DNA of 64,000 nucleotides from Sandaracinus amylolyticus (GTDB lineage Bacteria > Myxococcota_A > Polyangia > Polyangiales > Sandaracinaceae), in NCBI RefSeq assembly GCF_000737325.1, contig NZ_CP011125.1, positions 9,796,001-9,860,000 on the forward strand, written 5' to 3'. Numbering within the stretch: position 1 is the stretch's first letter; each line of letters opens with the position of its first letter. The translations under genes were made by a program, and so were the position numbers. The notes beneath the pieces are model-generated. The model ran no database searches. It saw only the letters and a program-made list of their open reading frames with translations, and was not told the origin of the DNA. Below, piece by piece: positions 1-8,311 of this stretch.

Positions 1-14
1 ATGGCCATTCATTC
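1..14. promoter_or_regulatory. Partial palindromic operator, cut by the window start
   Basis: The first 14 bases match positions 3102-3115 exactly, which are the right-hand 14 bases of the complete 20-bp palindrome at 3096-3115. The left six bases would lie outside the window. The site is 66 bp upstream of the aminopeptidase start, but it may instead serve a divergent gene to the left. The sequence has the GAATGA/TCATTC arms typical of TetR-family fatty-acid regulators. Role inferred. Confidence 0.5.
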
Positions 15-79
15 TGCAGCCCACGTCGTGGCGCGTAAAGTCGCTCGTCGTTCGGGCGCGACCGAGTAGATTGGGCGGC

Positions 80-823
80 ATGACGATCGAGCACGACGAC
101 GACCTCGCAGCCCTCAAGCGCGCCGCGCGCGCGGCCGCCGAAGCGCGTGATGCGATGGCGCGTGCGCTCGCACCCGGGCTCACCACCGCCGACCTCGACG
201 CGATCGGCCGCGACGTGCTGCGCGCGCACGGCGCGCGATCCGCGCCCCAGGTCGCGTACGACTTCCCGGGCTGGACGTGCATCAGCGTCAACGACGCGAT
301 CGCCCACGGCATCCCGAGCAACAAGGTCGTGATCCGCGCGGGCGATCTCGTGAACATCGACGTGAGCTGCGTGATCGACGGCTACTGGGCCGACTGCGGC
401 GCGAGCTACGCCGTGGGCGACGTGTCGTCGCGCGCGAAGCTGCTGCTCTGGGCGACGAAGAAGGCGCAGGAAGAGGCAATGCAGGCGGCGCGCGCCGGCG
501 AGCCGTTGCGCATGATCGGACGCACGGTCGAGCGTCGCGCGAAGCGCCACGGCCTGCGCGTGGTGCGCACGCTCGGCGGGCACGGCGTCGGGCGCCACAT
601 CCACGAGGACCCGCACGTGTCGAACGTCGAGCACCGCTTCGATCGCACGCGCCTGCACGAGGGCCTCGTGATGACGATCGAGCCGTTCCTCACGCTCGGC
701 GCGACCGACGTGTTCGAGGATCGCGACGGCTGGACGCTGCGCACCACCGATCGATCGCTGGGCGCGCAGTTCGAGCACACGCTCGTGGTCACCAAGGGCG
801 CGCCGATCGTCCTCACCGCGTGA
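80..823 (+). CDS. map: Methionine aminopeptidase, type I
   Basis: Cytosolic metalloprotease that removes the initiator methionine from new proteins. The 247-residue length fits a bare type I enzyme. The pita-bread metal ligands are visible in order: Asp of VNIDVS (about residue 94), Asp of YWADCG (about 105), His of GGHGVG (about 168), Glu of MTIEPF and Glu of QFEHT. The substrate-side histidine lies in HGIPS. I start at the ATG at 80; a TTG nine bases upstream is in frame but less likely. It stands alone, with a secreted-protein gene 83 bp downstream. Family assignment is firm. A genome may hold several paralogues, so whether this is the essential copy cannot be told here. Confidence 0.93.
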   Translation: MTIEHDDDLAALKRAARAAAEARDAMARALAPGLTTADLDAIGRDVLRAHGARSAPQVAYDFPGWTCISVNDAIAHGIPSNKVVIRAGDLVNIDVSCVIDGYWADCGASYAVGDVSSRAKLLLWATKKAQEEAMQAARAGEPLRMIGRTVERRAKRHGLRVVRTLGGHGVGRHIHEDPHVSNVEHRFDRTRLHEGLVMTIEPFLTLGATDVFEDRDGWTLRTTDRSLGAQFEHTLVVTKGAPIVLTA

Positions 824-906
824 GGTCGTGCGAGGGGGGCGCGCGAGCGCCCCGTGCGTACACTGCGCCGCCCGAGCCCTCGGCTCGGACGGGAGATCAC
901 GACTAC

Positions 907-1524
907 ATGAAGCGACTCTCTTTGGTTCCGCTCCTCCTCGCGACGTGCCTCGGAGCGATCTCGATCGCAACGCTGACGCCATCGAGCGCGGCCGCGCAGG
1001 ACGACGTCTCGATCGGCTCGACGAACCCGATCCGCAACTGGTACGCGGGCGGCGGTCTCGGCGTGAGCGCGGGCCTGGACAACGGTGGTGGCGCGCTCTT
1101 CCTGCTCAACGAGGAGGTCGGCTACCAGCTCGATCCGATCCTGCTCGGCGGCGGCACGGACCTGCAGCTCCGCTTCGGGCTCGACCTCGCGCAGCACCTC
1201 GGTGACTTCTTCATCCTCACGTTCGGCGCGCGCGCGACGGCGTCGTTCGGCGTGTGGACCAACGGCGAGCTCACGATTCGCGTCGCGCCGGCGCTGGTGC
1301 TCGGCGGCGCGGTGAGCATCGTCGACGAGGTCTGCACCGTGTTCGGCTGTGCAGGCGGCGGGACGAACGGCGCGTTCAACATCCAGTTCTCGACGCAGGC
1401 CGAGCTCGACCTGCTCCAGGGGATGCTGACGGTCTATTTCCGACCGATCGCGATCGACGGCTACATCGCGGACGGCTCGGGCGCGCGCTGGAACATCGTC
1501 GCGGGCGCGCTCGTCCACTTCTGA
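907..1524 (+). CDS. Secreted protein of unknown function, probable outer-membrane beta-barrel
   Basis: 205 residues. A clear signal peptide (basic MKR, a leucine-rich core, then SSAAAQ and cleavage near residue 30) is followed by glycine-rich amphipathic stretches such as WYAGGGLGVSAG and LILTFGAR-like segments, ending in hydrophobic plus aromatic ALVHF. Alternating hydrophobic strands and the terminal Phe suggest a small outer-membrane barrel or a periplasmic beta protein. One pair of cysteines (CTVFGC) could form a disulfide. No enzyme motif is visible. A perfect intrinsic terminator follows 36 bp after the stop, so this is probably a single-gene transcript or the end of one with the aminopeptidase. 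Function unknown. Confidence 0.75.
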   Translation: MKRLSLVPLLLATCLGAISIATLTPSSAAAQDDVSIGSTNPIRNWYAGGGLGVSAGLDNGGGALFLLNEEVGYQLDPILLGGGTDLQLRFGLDLAQHLGDFFILTFGARATASFGVWTNGELTIRVAPALVLGGAVSIVDEVCTVFGCAGGGTNGAFNIQFSTQAELDLLQGMLTVYFRPIAIDGYIADGSGARWNIVAGALVHF

Positions 1525-1560
1525 TCGCGCATCCACGAGCTGATCGCGAACCCACCAACG

Positions 1561-1598
1561 ACGCGCGGCGTGCACACCGATGCACGCCGCGCGTTTTT
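1561..1598 (+). terminator. Rho-independent terminator
   Basis: A perfect 14-bp inverted repeat (1561-1574 with 1581-1594) and a 6-base loop run into five T residues (1594-1598). It ends the transcript of the secreted protein at 907-1524. The opposite-strand gene at 1606-1803 also ends here, so the hairpin may act on both sides, although the T-run favours the plus strand. Confidence 0.9.
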
Positions 1599-1605
1599 CT
1601 TTCGG

Positions 1606-1803
1606 TCACCGCCGCGCGTCGCGCGAGCGATCGCGGAAGTACGCTTCGACCTTCTCCGCGCTGTTGCCGACGGCCGCGACGGCGCGCTTCAGCTCGTCGT
1701 GCGACACACCGAATTTCTCGGACCAGTAGCGCAGCTCGTGTGCCTCCGAGGTCGAGACGCGCGTGCGATCGGCGGGGCCCTTCTTCGTCGGATCGTCTGC
1801 CAT
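1606..1803 (-). CDS. DUF3606 family small protein
   Basis: 65 residues with the layout of DUF3606 proteins: an N-terminal DDPTKKGPADR stretch, then E-LRYWSEKFGVSHDELKRAV and a final VEAYF helix. The conserved core looks like a helix-turn-helix-sized bundle; the molecular role of the family is not established. I start at the ATG at 1803 because the family begins at this point; an upstream in-frame ATG at 1821 would add a Cys-containing leader with no support. It lies downstream of the acyl-CoA dehydrogenase on the same strand, separated from it by a strong palindrome at 1827-1853, so it is probably transcribed on its own. Confidence 0.8.
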   Translation of the reverse strand: MADDPTKKGPADRTRVSTSEAHELRYWSEKFGVSHDELKRAVAAVGNSAEKVEAYFRDRSRDARR

Positions 1804-1826
1804 GCAGGAGCACGTAGGCACGACGA

Positions 1827-1853
1827 AGGGCGCTACGGAATCCGTAGCGCCCT
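1827..1853. terminator. Perfect palindromic hairpin, same sequence as at 49654-49688
   Basis: Thirteen-base arms (1827-1839 and 1841-1853) are exact reverse complements around one central base. Read on the minus strand it follows the acyl-CoA dehydrogenase stop by about 14 bases and would end that transcript. No long T-run follows; the next bases on that strand are TCGTCG. The same stem plus flank recurs at 49654-49688, between convergent genes, so this is a repeated genomic element acting as a terminator or an intergenic palindrome. Confidence 0.65.
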
Positions 1854-1867
1854 CCGCGTGATCGCGC

Positions 1868-3040
1868 TCACCAGCCGCTGATCTTCGCGATCATGTACTT
1901 CATGACCTCGCTCGCGCCGCCGCCGATGCGGAAGAGGCGCTGGTCGCGGTAGTAACGCGAGACCCAGAGGTCCTCGAGGTAGCCCATCCCGCCGTGGAAT
2001 TGCACGACCTGATCGGCGATCTCGCTCGACACGTCGCCCACGAAGAGCTTGCTCATCGCGATCAGCTTCGTCGTCTCGAACGAGATGTCGCCCTTGCGCA
2101 CGTAGCGATCGGTGTTGAACGCGTCGGCCGCGCGATAGACGAGGGACTTCGCCGCCTCGGCCTTCGTGTAGAGGTCGGCGAGCTTGTGCTGCCACACCTC
2201 GCGCTTGATCAGCGGCTTGCCGAAGACGTGACGCTCGCGGCCCCACGTGAGGCTGCGATCGAGCGCGTGGAACGCGCCCGCGATCGCCGAGCTCGAGCCG
2301 ACCAGACGCTCGCTCTGGAAGTTCTGCATGAGGTAGATGAACCCCATGCCCTCCTGACCGAGCAGGTTGCGCTTGGGCACGCGCACGTTGTCGAAGAAGA
2401 GCTCGGCGGTGTCGCTCGCCCAGTTGCCCATCTTCTCGAGCTTCTTGCTCACCGAGAAGCCGGGCGTGTTCGTCGGGACGAGGAGGATCGAGATGCCGTG
2501 GTGGCCGGCGTCGGGGTTCGTCTTGCAGAGCAGCGTGACGAAGTCCGCGCGCGTGCCGTTCGTGATGTACGTCTTGCTGCCGTTGATGACGTAGTCGCCG
2601 CCATCGACGCGCGCGGTGGTGCGCAGGCCCGCGACGTCCGAGCCCGCGCCCGGCTCGCTCACGCCGAGCGCCGCGATCTTCTCGCCGCGCAGCGCGGGCG
2701 CGAGGAACTCGTCGATCTGCTCCTTGGTGCCGAGCTCGCCGATGCACGGCGTGGCCATGTCGCTCTGCACGAGCAGGCCCATCGTCACGCCCGCCGAGCC
2801 GCAGCGCACGAGCTCTTCGCTCTTCGCGATCGAGTACCAGTAGTCGCCGCCGCTGCCGCCGGCGCTCTCGGGATAGTGCGCGCCCAGGATGCCGAGCTCG
2901 CCGGCGCGCTTGAACACCCAGTTCGGGAAGAGCTCGTCGCGCTCCCACTCGTCGACGTGCGGCAGGAGCTCCTTCTCGGCGAACTGGCGGACCTGCTTGC
3001 GGAAGAGCTCGTGCTCCTCGGTGTACGGAGTGAACGTCAC
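1868..3040 (-). CDS. Acyl-CoA dehydrogenase (alternate catalytic Glu type)
   Basis: FAD flavoenzyme that introduces a trans-2 double bond into an acyl-CoA, passing electrons to ETF. About 390 residues from the GTG at 3040, the usual family length. Signature 1 reads GVSEPGAGSDVAGL and the FAD/substrate region ITNGTRADFV; the C-terminal signature is QFHGGMGY...YYRDQRLFRIGGGASEVM. In that last block the Glu found in medium-chain enzymes (EGT) is replaced by Gly, as in isovaleryl- and long-chain-type enzymes, which instead use a Glu in an ERL motif; QSERLVG here supplies it. An upstream ATG at 3109 is in frame but falls inside the 20-bp palindrome, so I prefer the GTG, which puts the palindrome at the promoter. 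Substrate chain length is not predictable. Confidence 0.9.
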   Translation of the reverse strand: MTFTPYTEEHELFRKQVRQFAEKELLPHVDEWERDELFPNWVFKRAGELGILGAHYPESAGGSGGDYWYSIAKSEELVRCGSAGVTMGLLVQSDMATPCIGELGTKEQIDEFLAPALRGEKIAALGVSEPGAGSDVAGLRTTARVDGGDYVINGSKTYITNGTRADFVTLLCKTNPDAGHHGISILLVPTNTPGFSVSKKLEKMGNWASDTAELFFDNVRVPKRNLLGQEGMGFIYLMQNFQSERLVGSSSAIAGAFHALDRSLTWGRERHVFGKPLIKREVWQHKLADLYTKAEAAKSLVYRAADAFNTDRYVRKGDISFETTKLIAMSKLFVGDVSSEIADQVVQFHGGMGYLEDLWVSRYYRDQRLFRIGGGASEVMKYMIAKISGW

Positions 3041-3095
3041 GTCTCGCGCGCCTTTCTCGCGTGCTCCGCCGATCCCCGACCGGAACGCCGCGCCA

Positions 3096-3115
3096 GAATG
3101 AATGGCCATTCATTC
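3096..3115. promoter_or_regulatory. 20-bp perfect palindrome, TetR/FadR-type operator
   Basis: GAATGAATGGCCATTCATTC is its own reverse complement. TGAATGA...TCATTCA arms are the known hallmark of operators bound by TetR-family FadR regulators of beta-oxidation in Bacillus and relatives. The site sits 56-75 bp upstream of the GTG start of an acyl-CoA dehydrogenase and 80-99 bp upstream of the divergent fxsA start. A partial identical copy opens the window. Regulation by a TetR repressor responding to acyl-CoA is inference. Confidence 0.7.
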
Positions 3116-3194
3116 GTACCGGTTCGCTCCGAGAGTTTCAAGAGCGCTCTGGGGGAGTTGCTCTCTCGGGAGCCCGGACGTAGAGGTCGATCGA

Positions 3195-3764
3195 ATGGGC
3201 TGGATCGCGCTCGCCATGCTCGCCGTCACGTCGCTCGAGCTGTACCTGCTGCTCGCCGTCGGAGATCTGCTCGGGTTCTGGCCCACGATCGCGCTCGTGC
3301 TCGGCACGGCGCTGCTCGGCGGATACCTCTTGAAGCGCGAAGGGCTGCGGGTGTTCCGCGAGTGGCAGCGCGCGCTCGCGGAGATGCGGATGCCCGAGGA
3401 GGGCATCACGTCGGGCCTGCTCGTGCTCGTCGGCGGCACGCTGCTGATGACGCCCGGCGTGCTCAGCGATCTCACCGGGATCCTGCTGCTGATCCCGCCG
3501 ATCCGGCTCGTCGTCGCGCGGCTCATCGAGGCGCGGGTGCGGGCGCGGATGGAGCGCGGCGGAGGCGTCGGCAGCGTGTTCGACTTCCGCGTGGTCACGC
3601 CGCAGGGCGCGTACGGGCGGCGGCGCGTGGTCGACGTGGACGGAGTGGTGGTCGAGGACCGCGAGGTGCGCGCGCCCGGACCGCCGCGCGCGCGGGTCGG
3701 CGGTGAGGTGCTCGAAGGCGAGGTCGTCGACACGACGACGCGCCGGCTCGAGCGTGGAGAATGA
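3195..3764 (+). CDS. fxsA: FxsA family membrane protein
   Basis: 189 residues. The family is named for E. coli FxsA, whose overproduction relieves exclusion of phage T7 by the F plasmid; its normal role is unknown. Visible here are three to four hydrophobic segments (MGWIALAMLAVTSLELYLLL, the FWPTIALVLGTALLGG segment, then GLLVLVGGTLLMTPG and LTGILLLIPPIRLVV), with the conserved E-x-LLL of the first helix and the MTPG turn, followed by a long Arg/Val-rich cytoplasmic tail. Start at the ATG at 3195, with GAGG about 9 bases upstream; an upstream ATG at 3102 lies inside the palindrome and is rejected. Its TGA overlaps the next gene as ATGA. Confidence 0.88.
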   Translation: MGWIALAMLAVTSLELYLLLAVGDLLGFWPTIALVLGTALLGGYLLKREGLRVFREWQRALAEMRMPEEGITSGLLVLVGGTLLMTPGVLSDLTGILLLIPPIRLVVARLIEARVRARMERGGGVGSVFDFRVVTPQGAYGRRRVVDVDGVVVEDREVRAPGPPRARVGGEVLEGEVVDTTTRRLERGE

Positions 3765-4318
3765 CGGGCTTGAAGAGCGTGGCGGTGTACTGCGGTTCGG
3801 CGAGCGGCGCGCGCCCGGCGTACCTCGCGGCGGCGCGCGCGCTCGGCGTGGAGATCGCGCAGCGCGGGATGTCGCTGGTCTACGGCGGCGCGACGGTCGG
3901 GCTCATGGGCGCGGTCGCGGACGCAGCGCTCGAGGCGGGCGGCTCGGTGATCGGTGTGATCCCGCGCTCGCTCGTGGATCGCGAGATCGCGCATCCCGGA
4001 CTGACCGAGCTGATCGTCGTCGACACGATGCACGAGCGGAAGGCGGCGATGAGCGCGCGCGCCGATGCGTTCGTCGCGCTGCCCGGCGGGTTCGGCACGA
4101 TGGACGAGCTCTTCGAGGCGCTCACGTGGTCGCAGCTCGGCATCCATCGCAAGCGCAGCGGGCTGCTCGACGTCGAGCAGTACTGGCAGCCGCTCGTGCG
4201 CTGGGTCGAGCACGCGAAGGACGAGGGCTTCGTGCGCGCGCACCATCGCGAGCTGCTGATCTGCGACGACGATCCCGCGCGGCTCCTCGATCGGCTCAGT
4301 CCGCCGCTTCCGCGCTGA
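3761..4318 (+). CDS. LOG family Rossmann-fold protein (TIGR00730 type)
   Basis: 185 residues. Members cleave cytokinin riboside 5'-monophosphates, or AMP, to free base and ribose 5-phosphate; the bacterial physiological substrate is often unknown. The signature PGGFGTMDELFE is complete, with SLVYGGATVGLMG for phosphate binding and the MHERKA motif ahead of it. This is the short, canonical form of the family. Start at 3761 overlaps the fxsA stop (ATGA), so the two are translationally coupled. Its last 23 bases overlap the convergent MgtC-like gene. A second, longer LOG protein lies at 6702-7517. Confidence 0.88.
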   Translation: MTGLKSVAVYCGSASGARPAYLAAARALGVEIAQRGMSLVYGGATVGLMGAVADAALEAGGSVIGVIPRSLVDREIAHPGLTELIVVDTMHERKAAMSARADAFVALPGGFGTMDELFEALTWSQLGIHRKRSGLLDVEQYWQPLVRWVEHAKDEGFVRAHHRELLICDDDPARLLDRLSPPLPR

Positions 4319-5552
4319 CGACGTAGAGCGCGTACGCGGCCCACGTCGCGGCGAGCACGAGCGCGACGCCGAGCGCGACGGGCGCCGCGAACCGGCGCGG
4401 CCCCGCGCTGAACGCGAGCACCACCTTCGTGACGCTGTTCGTCGAGAGGCACGCGAGCACGGCGATCATCGCCGAGGTCGTCTCGAGCTGATCTGCCGCG
4501 TGCACCGACGCGACCGACGCGCCCGCTGCGTGCGCGTCGGCGAACGCGGCGACGGTCGACGCGATCACCACGCCGAGCGCGCCGACCTGACGACCGATCA
4601 GCGTCGCGCCGATGCTCACGCCGGTCACCAGCAGCGCGAAGATCAGCGCGCCGCGCAGATCGACGGCGCGCCCCGGCGGCGGCCCGCCGTGCTCGCTGCG
4701 CGCTGCGCGCAGCGCGAAGAGCCCGGCGTAGAGCAGCGCGGCGACACCGCCCGCGGCGAGCGGGATCCACAAGCCCTGCTCGAGCAAGCGCGGGCTCGCC
4801 GCGCCGACGAGCAGCGCCATCTGCACGAACGTCGCGATCGTCGACGCCGCGGCCGCGGCGATCGCGCCGGTGACGTGCGGCGGATCGTCCTTCGCCTTGC
4901 CGCCCATCGACGCGATCGTCGCCGAGCTCGACACGAACCCGCTCGCGAGCCCGGCGATCGGAAGACCCCAGCGCGCGCCGAGCATGCGCTGCGCGACGTG
5001 CGCCGCGAGGTGGATCGCGAGGATCAGCACGACGAGGCGCCACAACGTGAACGGCACCAGCACGCCCCACGGATCCACCGGCTGCGCGGGCAGCATCGGC
5101 AGAACGACGAGCGCGGCGGCGGCGACGATCAGCGCGTCGCGGAGCTCGGCGGGCGAGAGGATCTCGCGCACCGCCTCGTGGATGCGCGCGCGGTACGCGA
5201 GCAGCAGCGCGGTGACGATGCCCGCGGCGAGCGCGGTGGTCGGACGATCGATCGCGAGCGCGCCGAGCGCGAACGCGAGCACGAGCGCGATCTCGCTGGT
5301 GAGCCCGGGATCGGTGCGATCACCGAGCCAGTACGAGACCACCGCGGCGATGCCCACCGCCGCGCCGAGCACCGCGAGGGCGAGCGGCTCGTGCAGCGCG
5401 TGGGCGATCGCGCCGAGCAGCGAGGTGATCGCGAACGTGCGGATCCCGGCCGCGCGATGCGCGCCCTCGCTCATGCGCTGCTCGCGCTCGGCGCCGATCA
5501 CGAGGCCGATCACCAACGCGATCCCGATGCGCAGCTCGATGGAATCCGGCAC
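4296..5552 (-). CDS. MgtC/SapB family and DUF4010 membrane protein
   Basis: 418 residues, nearly all hydrophobic. The N-terminal 130 residues carry the MgtC layout: IGIALVIGLVIGAEREQR, then GIRTFAITSLLGAIAH and further helices. The rest, about residues 170-410, is the DUF4010 block of helices ending in a C-terminal hydrophobic segment. MgtC proteins are linked to growth at low magnesium and to F-ATPase regulation; the fused MgtC-DUF4010 type is uncharacterised. It lies 18 bp downstream of the DUF155-like gene on the same strand and is probably the last gene of that run. The 3' end overlaps the convergent LOG gene by 23 bp. Confidence 0.85.
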   Translation of the reverse strand: MPDSIELRIGIALVIGLVIGAEREQRMSEGAHRAAGIRTFAITSLLGAIAHALHEPLALAVLGAAVGIAAVVSYWLGDRTDPGLTSEIALVLAFALGALAIDRPTTALAAGIVTALLLAYRARIHEAVREILSPAELRDALIVAAAALVVLPMLPAQPVDPWGVLVPFTLWRLVVLILAIHLAAHVAQRMLGARWGLPIAGLASGFVSSSATIASMGGKAKDDPPHVTGAIAAAAASTIATFVQMALLVGAASPRLLEQGLWIPLAAGGVAALLYAGLFALRAARSEHGGPPPGRAVDLRGALIFALLVTGVSIGATLIGRQVGALGVVIASTVAAFADAHAAGASVASVHAADQLETTSAMIAVLACLSTNSVTKVVLAFSAGPRRFAAPVALGVALVLAATWAAYALYVVSAEAAD

Positions 5553-5570
5553 TCGGTGTCACTTTCTCTC

Positions 5571-6677
5571 TCACCGCTCGAGCAGCGCCATCACGATCTC
5601 GAACGCGATCAGCAGCACGATGACGTACTCGACGGCGAGCGCACGCCGCGCGTGCGCCTCGTCCTTCAGCACATCGTACGCCTGCGCGAAGAGACGCAGC
5701 TTGCGCATCACGCTGTCGCGCCACGCGAGCGCGTGCTGTCGCTCGAGCGCCGCGAGGTACACGCGCGCGAGGTACGTGTCGGACGCGACGCGCACCGCGC
5801 TCTCGGCGCGATCCGCGAGCTCCGAGAGCTCGACCATGTGGAGCTGGGCGCGGCGCGAGAGCGCCTCGTGCGCGCGCCCGAAGATCCACCAGCCGCGCTT
5901 CGTCGCGTGGCCGAGCTCGTCGTACACGCGGTCGAGCTCGCGATCGATGATCGCGTCGTACACCCGGAATTCGAGGAGCTGGGAGCACGCGAGCTCGAGC
6001 GCGAGCACCACGTCGCGATCGTCGCTCGGCTCGATCACGAGCGCGCTGGTCGCGTGCACGATCGCGAGGTCGTCGACGTAGTACTGGAAGCGGTGCGCGA
6101 GCACGTGCTCGCACGCCGCCTGCGAGACCGGGCGCGGATCGGACTCGCCGAGCAGCAGGCGCGCGACGATCTCGGGACGCGCGAGGGGATCGCCGGTGAT
6201 CGCGCGCACGAACACGACCGCGTAGCGCTCGATCTGGGGCAGCTCGGTGAGCGGCTCGTTCGCGAGCGCGACCAGCGGCTCCGCGAGCTCCCGCGCGATC
6301 GCGCGCGCGGCGTCGTCGATCGCGCTCGCCTCCCACGTCGACGCGGCGAGCGGGACGAGATCCTCGAGCGCCGTGCCCGGCGCGATCGGCACCTCGAGCA
6401 CCACCGCGACCACGCCGAACCGGAAGAGGCGAAGGCGCGCGGTGACGGCGAGCTCGGTTCCGTCGCCGAGCGTGATCGTGCGCGGGCCGAGATCGAGCTC
6501 GACCGGGAGCGTCTCGAGCGCGAGCGCGACCGAGCTCTCGCGGCGGATCGAGACACGACGCACGGTGGCGCGCGACTCCAGCAACATCGGCGCGCGATCG
6601 AGGTCGAGCTCGTCCGCGACGTCGAGGAAGCGGAAGAGCAGCACGCTCCCCGAGTCGATGCGCGCGGTCACGCCCAT
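5571..6677 (-). CDS. DUF155/RMD1-like protein with C-terminal membrane anchor
   Basis: 368 residues. The pattern fits the DUF155 (RMD1/YagE-type) family: an N-terminal beta-rich region beginning VLLFRFLDVADELDL, a central alpha domain with ALELACSQLLEFRVYDAIID, a basic helical region (RDSVMRKLRLFAQAYDVLKDEA), and a single C-terminal hydrophobic helix VIVLLIAFEIVMALL. In eukaryotes RMD1-like proteins act in mitochondrial organisation; bacterial function is unknown. The single C-terminal helix suggests tail anchoring in the inner membrane. Gaps of 18 and 24 bp to its neighbours suggest cotranscription with the LOG-type gene upstream and the MgtC gene downstream. Family call rests on layout and is moderately certain. 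Confidence 0.6.
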   Translation of the reverse strand: MGVTARIDSGSVLLFRFLDVADELDLDRAPMLLESRATVRRVSIRRESSVALALETLPVELDLGPRTITLGDGTELAVTARLRLFRFGVVAVVLEVPIAPGTALEDLVPLAASTWEASAIDDAARAIARELAEPLVALANEPLTELPQIERYAVVFVRAITGDPLARPEIVARLLLGESDPRPVSQAACEHVLAHRFQYYVDDLAIVHATSALVIEPSDDRDVVLALELACSQLLEFRVYDAIIDRELDRVYDELGHATKRGWWIFGRAHEALSRRAQLHMVELSELADRAESAVRVASDTYLARVYLAALERQHALAWRDSVMRKLRLFAQAYDVLKDEAHARRALAVEYVIVLLIAFEIVMALLER

Positions 6678-6701
6678 CGAGCAGGTACATACGCACGCGG
6701 G

Positions 6702-7517
6702 TCAGCGCCGCACGGAGAGGCGCTTCTCGCCGAGGATCATCGAAGGATGCGGGCGTCGCGCCTCCGCGAGCCCGAAGTGGGTGGTCGTGATCTCGCGGAT
6801 GTGCGCGACGCATTCCTCAGGCGAGTCGGTGACGACGAGGCGATCGACGTCGTGCCCGTCGATGGTGCGCTCGGCGAGCATCGTCTCGCGCAGGAACGAG
6901 ATCATCGGGGCCCAGTAGTCGCTGCCCATCAAGACGATCGGGAACGCCTGGATCTTGCCGGTCTGCGCGAGCGTCGCGGTCTCGAAGAGCTCGTCGAGCG
7001 TGCCGAACCCGCCGGGCAAGCAGACGAACGCGTACGAGTACTTCACGAGCATGACCTTGCGGACGAAGAAGTGATCGAAGAGCACGTAACGATCGAGGTA
7101 CGGGTTCGGCGCCTGCTCGCGCGGCAGCACGATGTTGCAGCCGATGCTCGAGCCGCCCGCTTCGTGCGCGCCTCGGTTCGCGGCCTCCATGATGCCGGGC
7201 CCGCCGCCGGTCATGACCGTGAACCCCGCGCGCGCGAGCCGTCCGCCGAGCTCGCGACCCATCGCGTAGTAGCGGTGCCCTTCGTCGAAGCGCGCCGAGC
7301 CGAACACCGTGACGCACGGTCCGACGAACGTCAGCGCGCGGAAGCCGCGCACGAGCTCGCCAGTGATGCGCATCGCGCGCGCGAGGTCCCGCAGTCGTCC
7401 TCGTGGGCCCTCGAGGAAGCGCGACTCGCCCTGGCGCTGCACGCGCACGAGATCGAGCGACTCGACGTCGGGATCGTCGGAGCGCTCGCCGGGGACCTTC
7501 GAGCCGTGCGTCGTCAC
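6702..7517 (-). CDS. LOG family protein (TIGR00730 type), long form
   Basis: 271 residues from a GTG that overlaps the stop of the upstream hydrolase gene (GTGA). The LOG core runs from about residue 65: VTVFGSARF, then FTVMTGGGPGIMEAANRGAHE and the signature CLPGGFGTLDELFETATLAQTGK. The G-A-N/E-A-x-G pattern and the long N-terminal extension of about 60 residues are typical of the long group of LOG-like proteins. Enzymatic activity on nucleoside monophosphates is possible but unproven. A different, shorter paralogue lies at 3761-4318; the two share motifs but are clearly of separate subfamilies. Confidence 0.87.
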   Translation of the reverse strand: MTTHGSKVPGERSDDPDVESLDLVRVQRQGESRFLEGPRGRLRDLARAMRITGELVRGFRALTFVGPCVTVFGSARFDEGHRYYAMGRELGGRLARAGFTVMTGGGPGIMEAANRGAHEAGGSSIGCNIVLPREQAPNPYLDRYVLFDHFFVRKVMLVKYSYAFVCLPGGFGTLDELFETATLAQTGKIQAFPIVLMGSDYWAPMISFLRETMLAERTIDGHDVDRLVVTDSPEECVAHIREITTTHFGLAEARRPHPSMILGEKRLSVRR

Positions 7518-8269
7518 GCGAGGTCGTCGTTCGCCGCCGCGTCCCGCCTCGCGCCCTCGCCTTCGAGGTGCTCGCGGAAGAACGCGACGACGCGGGCGCG
7601 GGCGTCGCGCGCGCTCTCTTCGTGGTGCTCGGCGTGGAGCGGGCCGATGCGCCCGAGGTAGCCGAGCACGCCGCGCGGCGTGTGCGTGAAGAAGCTGTGG
7701 CCCGCGTCGGGATAGACCTTCACGTCGTGCGGCACGCCGAGCGTCGCGAGGTTCTTCTGCAGCTTCGGCGCGAAGCGCGCGAACGTGGTGTCGCGCGCGC
7801 CGTAGCTCGCGACGACGGGACAGCTGCGCGGCATCGGATCGGGCGCTTCGCCGTAGAACGGCGCGGCGACCTTGTACTTGCCGTTCATCGCGAGCAGCAG
7901 CGCGAAGCCGCCGCCCAGGCAGAAGCCGATCACGCCCATGCGATCGGGATCGACCTCGGGGCGCGCGGCGAGCCAGCGACGCGCCGCCTCGAGGTCGTCG
8001 ACGGCCTGACCCTCGCCCTTCGAGATCGCGCGCAGCGCGCGCGCGATGCAGAGCGGGCGCGCACCGCGATCGAGAATGTCGGGGATCAGCACGATCCAGC
8101 CCTCGCTCGCGAGGTCGCGCGCGACGCGCTTCATCTCGTCGGTGAGGCCGAGGAGCTCGTAGACCATCACGAGCGCTGGCAGACGACGCCCCGAGGTCGA
8201 GTCGGGCATCGTGAGGACGGCGCGCATCGCGTGGCCGTCGTCGCAAGAGAAGGTGACGTCGATCTGCAC
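7514..8269 (-). CDS. Dienelactone hydrolase family protein
   Basis: 251 residues of alpha/beta-hydrolase. The nucleophile elbow GFCLGG contains Cys in place of Ser, as in true dienelactone hydrolases; the acid is probably Asp of GARDTTF and the base His of DAGHSFF. These enzymes open cyclic enol lactones in aromatic degradation, but many bacterial relatives act on other esters and no catabolic genes are nearby. Start at the ATG at 8269, the only early Met, giving MQIDVTFSCDDGH. Coupled by a 4-base overlap to the LOG gene downstream. The substrate is unknown. Confidence 0.88.
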   Translation of the reverse strand: MQIDVTFSCDDGHAMRAVLTMPDSTSGRRLPALVMVYELLGLTDEMKRVARDLASEGWIVLIPDILDRGARPLCIARALRAISKGEGQAVDDLEAARRWLAARPEVDPDRMGVIGFCLGGGFALLLAMNGKYKVAAPFYGEAPDPMPRSCPVVASYGARDTTFARFAPKLQKNLATLGVPHDVKVYPDAGHSFFTHTPRGVLGYLGRIGPLHAEHHEESARDARARVVAFFREHLEGEGARRDAAANDDLA

Positions 8270-8311
8270 GATGCGATCACGATAGCTGGTTTGCGCGCGA
8301 ACGCGCGGTAT

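Noticed and set aside
3041-3109. ATG at 3109 as the acyl-CoA dehydrogenase start
   Set aside because: It is created by the palindrome itself and adds 23 residues that do not belong to the family; the GTG at 3040 begins right at the conserved domain.
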